This document shows positions 59,813 through 64,000 of a stretch of 64,000 nt of DNA, piece by piece. The notes below the pieces were generated by a model, which had not been told where the DNA came from, searched no databases, and was given only the letters and a program-made list of their open reading frames with translations. Every line of letters begins with the position of its first letter. The stretch's first letter is position 1. Made by a program: the position numbers and the translations under genes. Source of the stretch: Takashimella koratensis (taxonomy: Eukaryota > Basidiomycota > Tremellomycetes > Trichosporonales > Tetragoniomycetaceae); contig BCKT01000013.1 in the NCBI GenBank assembly GCA_003116875.1, positions 744,001 to 808,000 of the forward strand, in the 5' to 3' direction.

Positions 59813-61913
59813 ATGGCGTCCCCGACTTCATCCGTCAAGGGCTCGCCCGCGCCGACCCTCAACGGCGCTGACAAGAAACCCGCCGACGCTGCCGTCCCTG
59901 CCAGCAAGCCCGCTGGCCCCCCTGCTGGTGGGCCCGGCTTCCACGCCCCCATCGACATTCCTCGATGGAGGTTTTGGGCCATCTTTGTCTCTCTCTTGCT
60001 CTCCGTCTTCTTGTTTGCCCTCGGTGAGTATCGGGCCGCCATCATTCTCCCCGATAGCCCGAACGGTCTCGTTTCGGAAGCGAACAACCTTCCTTTGGCT
60101 ACGATACTAACCTTTACCAGACCAACTCATCGTCGCCACTGCTATCCCCAAGATCACCGTCGAGTTCAACGCCCTCACCGAACTCTCCTGGCTCGCTTCT
60201 GGTTTCTTGTAAGTCATCCACAGTTATTCATCGCTAACCTGCCCAGCCTTACCTTGCTCGGCTTCAACTTGATCTACTCGCAATGGCTCCAAATCTTCCC
60301 ATCCAAACACGTCGTCATGTTTGCCGTCTTCATCTTCGAGGTCGGATCCCTCGTCTGCGGTGTCGCACCCTCGATGACCGTCCTCATCCTCGGTCGTGCC
60401 ATCGCTGGTGTCGGTGCTGCTGGTATCTTCTCCGGTGGCATGATCATTGTCGCCGAGTTGACCCCGCTCCACAACCGTGCCCAGTACTTTGGTCTCATTG
60501 GTGTCTGGTAAGTCTACTCTTAGGTCTGATCTAACCCACAGCTTTGCCATTGCTTCCGTCCTTGGCCCTCTTATGGGTGGTGCCTTCTCCGACCACGTCT
60601 CTTGGCGATGGTGCTTCTACATCAACTTGCCGTTCGGTGGTCTCGCCTTGTTCCTCCTCTTCATCTTCCAGCCGACTCTGCCACCTCTTGGCCGCGCTCA
60701 TCTCTACAAGGGCTACAGCAAAGAGATGATCATGCAGCTCGTCAAGTGTGACTGGATCGGTGTCGCCATGTCCATGGCCTGGGCTGTCTGCCTGATCCTC
60801 GCTCTTCAGTGGGGCGGTGTCACCAAACCCTGGAACGACGGCTCCGTCATTGCCTGCCTCGTCATGATCCCCGTCATCCCTGTCATCTTCCTCGGCTACG
60901 AGTGGTGGCTCGGTGAGAACGCAATGTTCAAGATCTGGCTCCTCAAGCGCCGCACCATTGCGTGAGTACTTGATTTGTTCTTTGCTAACGTCAGTGGCGC
61001 CTCGGCTGTTCTCTTCTTCCTCTTCGCCATTTTCATGCTCGAGGTCTACTACCTCTCCGAGGCCTTCCAGGCTGTCTACCACGCCTCCGCCACTGGCGCC
61101 GGTGTCAAGCTCCTCCCGATGATTCTCGTCCAGGTCGTCACCCTCATGGTCTCTTCCCGTATCATCCCCAAGCTTGGTCGCTTCAAGTGGGTTATCGTCG
61201 CCGGCCCGTGCTTCCTCGCCCTCGCCTGTGGTCTTCTTTACTCGGTCAAGTACGGCACCCCGATCGCCCACATCTACGGTTTCCAGGTCATCCTCGGTGT
61301 CGGTATCGGTGTTGCGCTCCAGAACTCTATGATCGCTGTTCAGTTCGAGCTCAAGGCTGAGCCTCGTCTCATCTCCGCTGGTACCGGTCTTGCCACCTTT
61401 ATTGGTTTCGCCGGTCGTATCGTTGGTATCTCTCTCGCCGGCTCGGTCTTTGAGAACATGATCCAGGTCAACATCAAGAAGTACGCGTCCGACCTCCCGG
61501 CCGTCTACGTCGACGCTTTGATCAACTCTGCTACCGCCATCTGGACCACCATCCCGGACTCGTACCGTGAGGAGGTTCTCATCGCCTACACCGAGACCCT
61601 TCGATGCGTCTACATCATCGGTGTTCCTTTCGCCATCCTCGGTATCGCCGGTGCGCTCTGCATCAAGAACTCGCGAATGCAGACCAAGGAGGAGGAGGAG
61701 GCTGCTATCGCTGCTGCTCGTGAGAAGGCTGCTCTCACCGCCGCTGGCTCAGACGCGACCGCTACCCCGGCGACCGCTGCCACCGAGAAGCAGATTGAGC
61801 TGGACGCCGTCAACGCTGAGCGAGAGGCTGAGGAGGCCACGGCCGTTGCCGCGGTCGCCCCTGTCGACGCTCAAGTTCTTGTCGCCAACCAGGAGGGCAA
61901 GAGCGCCGTCTAA
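59813..61913 (+). CDS. MFS transporter, 14-TM DHA2-like
   Basis: Five exons, 59813-60023, 60121-60208, 60247-60507, 60542-60961 and 60995-61913, give 562 residues. The N-terminal 50 residues are Ala/Pro-rich and cytosolic. Then about 14 hydrophobic segments run to residue 520, in the order seen in the DHA2 drug:H+ antiporter group: [19 protein letters not shown] (motif D1), [40 protein letters not shown] (motif B and C type), [61 protein letters not shown]. The C-terminal tail is long, Ala/Glu-rich and charged ([19 protein letters not shown]). DHA2 members export toxins, sugars, iron-siderophores or amino acids. No substrate can be read. Confidence 0.92.
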
Positions 61914-62143
61914 GCTAGTTAGAGATGAGCATCAGCTCCATAGATACTTTCACTACTGTTTATAGCATGTCCAAACAATAATGACATAATTTTATCATTA
62001 GTACTGAGCGAGGCCGCGGGGGTACCCTCACTGATGCAGCGAGAGCTCATTACTCACGGGCATGATGTTGCTTTTTACGATACAGATATGCTGCATTACG
62101 AGACTACGTAACGAGAAACAGGAAAACTATGACCAGATACAGA

Positions 62144-63409
62144 CTAAGCCCAGCGACCGAGAAGAGCCATGAGACCAGCACCAAGGCACATGCAGACGAA
62201 AATGAAGGTGAGCTTGCCGTCCGAGCTCTTCATCATACGCGGGTTGAGCAAGATCTCGTGAGCCATGAGCTCGACGAGACCGGTGTAGAGGAGGATACCA
62301 GCCGACATTGCGTCGAGAATACCCGAGGCAATGTTGGCGGCGACACCGTTGCCGTTGTATGACGAGCGAACCCCGAGACCGACGGCGATACCGACGGGCG
62401 TGCAGATGGCGTACAAGACACATGCACCATAGCGAGCAATGTTATACTTGGGTGGAAGGGTAAGACCCGAGAGACGCGAGCCGAGACCGAGACCCTCAAA
62501 CATTTGGTGGAAGATGATGACGATGAAGAGGATGGTAAAGTCTTGGCTCACGGCGAGGGTGAGGCCAATGATGATCGAGTGAAGGATAACACCAAACTCG
62601 AGAACACCGACAGCGATGAGTTGCGCAGTGGCCTCGGCGTGAGAAGGAAGTTGGTTGACGGTCGACCCAGAGTCAGAGCTAGCCTCGAGGTCAGAGTAGT
62701 TTTTCTCGCGAAGGCCCTCAGCTGGGGAGGCCTCGGCGGTGGTGGTCTCGTCAATGTTGGACGGGTGGACGTGGTTGGGGTCCGAGGGTGCCGAAGTGTC
62801 AACCGCAAGGGGTGGGTCGTGGCTGTGGGAGTGGGCGTGGGCGTCGGTCGCGTCGTCTGCGTGTGCGCCTGACGTCAGCAAGAGTTGTGAAAAAGCGACT
62901 CACTGTAAGCCATGCCGAGGTGTTGGAGACGTTTAGTGCCAAGACGGTAAGCCGCGACTTCGGCAAAGAACATGCCAAAGACAGCGACCATGGCGATCGC
63001 GGGCGCCCAGTCATAGTCGGCCCATGCGCCCGAGAGGCACTCGGAGCCAAGCTCGTCAAATGCGGGTGCGAGAAGGTGAATGAATGCTGTGGCGATGATG
63101 ACACCGGATCCAAAGAATTTTGCAAATCTAGGAATGTTAGTCATGATTCTCGTCACCCTTTGCAATACTCACTCAAAGACTGGTCGGGGCACGACTCGGC
63201 TCTTGCGAAGGATGACTGGGGTGAGAGTACCGATCAAACTAGTGACCTATAACAAGGTCAGTGGGGACTGGAATTTTTCACACGTTTCAAAGGTTGCCAC
63301 GTACGAGGATGATGAAGATGGCGCCGATACGGAGACCAAAGTTGCTGTCGTCGTTGCTCATGGAGCAAGCATCGTCTACGGCCGGTGTAGAGTCGGTAGA
63401 GTCGGACAT
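62144..63409 (-). CDS. ZIP-family zinc transporter
   Basis: Four exons on the minus strand, 63409-63305, 63246-63173, 63127-62904 and 62868-62144, give 375 residues. First segment GLRIGAIFIILVTSLIGTLTP, then KFFGSGVIIATAFIHLLAPAFDEL (TM2-3) and AEVAAYRLG. A His-rich loop (DAHAHSHSHDPPLAVD) lies before the second half. The metal path signatures appear in IIIGLTLAV (TM4, HS-type), IVIIFHQMFEGLGLGSRL (TM5) and GILDAMSAGILLYTGLVELMAHEILLN. This is the plasma-membrane or vacuolar Zrt type, moving Zn2+ into the cytosol. Regulation by zinc (Zap1-like) is typical of the family but no site is shown here. The acidic-looking start MSDSTDSTPAVDD matches the first ATG. Confidence 0.94.
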
Positions 63410-64000
63410 GGTGTAGGGTTGGGGGATGGGTGAGGTGAGAGTCTACTCTGATATGAAGGGGGACGATGCGAAATGCTGTCTATATATATTCTGAATCTAG
63501 GTCTTGGCGGTTGTTGACGAAAAAGTGAGACGTCGATTGCACGGGATGAGAAAAGTGCTTGCTCCCTGTCGACTGCGCTGACCGCGTGGTGGTATGACGG
63601 TGGGAGGGTAACAAATTTGTGAGGACCGCGCCAGTCGCCGAGGTAAACGAGGAGTCAAGGTGGTAGCGAGGGTAAAAGAGGGAGTGAGAGAGTGAGGGGA
63701 GCGAAGGGAATGAGGATGTCGAGGGTGAGGTTAGGAAACGGAGGGGAGTCGAGTGCTTGGCAGGGATGAAGGGCGGGGAGGGGGGTAGAGGGAGAGGTAG
63801 AGGGAGAGGGAGATGGACGGTGATGATGAAGACGGGGTGGAGGATGGGATGGGGAGAGATAGCAGAATGAGAATGGAGTGGGGGATGGGATGGTGTGATA
63901 ATATTTTCTCAAAGAGGCAGAGTACCGTGCGGTTACCGTAGCGATGCCACAAATGAGGACCTCAGCGGTCACCACCGTACACCTTACACCGTACACCACA
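63410..64000. other. ZIP gene upstream region, purine tract
   Basis: About 590 bases with no gene: a TATA box at 63481-63489 (minus strand) and a purine-rich stretch at 63655-63870. The stretch is CT-rich on the minus strand but well upstream of the ZIP leader. No further feature was seen to the window edge. Confidence 0.5.
63481..63489 (-). promoter_or_regulatory. TATA box of ZIP transporter gene
   Basis: TATATATA read on the minus strand, about 75 bases upstream of the ZIP ATG at 63409. Confidence 0.6.

Noticed and set aside
60531..61271. 246-codon open frame antisense to the MFS gene
   Set aside because: Gly/Glu/Asp-rich shadow of the hydrophobic transporter, with no domain.

Overview
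This window reads as nuclear DNA of a basidiomycete yeast, most likely a tremellomycete (Cryptococcus, Kwoniella or Saitozyma type). Genes are dense, on both strands, and cut by many short introns (about 34-60 nt) with GT-AG or occasional GC-AG ends and a CTGAC/CTAAC branch point close to the 3' site. Leaders are CT-rich. Protein families are fungal throughout. There is no plasmid, phage, CRISPR or operon structure. Coding coordinates below are start-to-stop spans. Exon positions were worked out by hand from splice signals, reading-frame closure and family alignment from memory. Exons are listed where resolved.

Layout. 1-9.4 kb: 3' end of MON1, a C2H2 zinc-finger gene, two unknown genes, ALKBH6, a small membrane protein and a PLP-dependent aromatic amino acid decarboxylase. 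9.7-22.3 kb: metabolic and housekeeping genes, namely ISD11 (Fe-S assembly), transketolase, a 2H cyclic phosphodiesterase, mitochondrial malate dehydrogenase, allantoinase, a GT8 glycosyltransferase and a PA2G4/EBP1-like protein. 22.7-26.4 kb: a ROG1-like lipase and an unknown gene. 26.4-30.2 kb: a gene-free, AT-richer island with a long GT microsatellite and degenerate repeats built on a GAGCACTACTC core. 30.2-44.1 kb: agmatinase with a signal peptide, an unknown nuclear-type protein, condensin kleisin (CND2), a RecQ1-type helicase, tRNA m5C methyltransferase (NSUN2/TRM4) and an unusual Rab GTPase. 44.2-49.0 kb: a GT71-like mannosyltransferase, a purine-rich gap with a TATA box but no gene, and an intron-containing tRNA-Lys. 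49.6-56.0 kb: a UPR-type bZIP factor, a tandem pair of GNAT acetyltransferases and a serine/proline-rich zinc-knuckle protein. 56.2-63.4 kb: NAD(P)HX epimerase, a PEX28-32 family peroxin, a DHA2-type MFS transporter and a ZIP zinc transporter.

Most interesting point. The bZIP gene at 49.6-50.8 kb cannot be read in one frame. Exactly at the frame change lie two 7-nt loops of the Ire1 type (CAGCAGC at 50421-50427, inside a perfect 8-bp stem, and CTGCAGC at 50471-50477). Removing the 50 nt between the CNG|CNG cuts restores the long frame. This is the signature of HAC1/XBP1/HXL1 mRNA, spliced in the cytoplasm by Ire1 during ER stress.

The genes do not form one pathway. Some share themes: ER and secretory function (HXL1, mannosyltransferase, Rab, MON1), nitrogen and purine use (allantoinase, agmatinase), central carbon (transketolase, malate dehydrogenase) and genome maintenance (condensin, RecQ).
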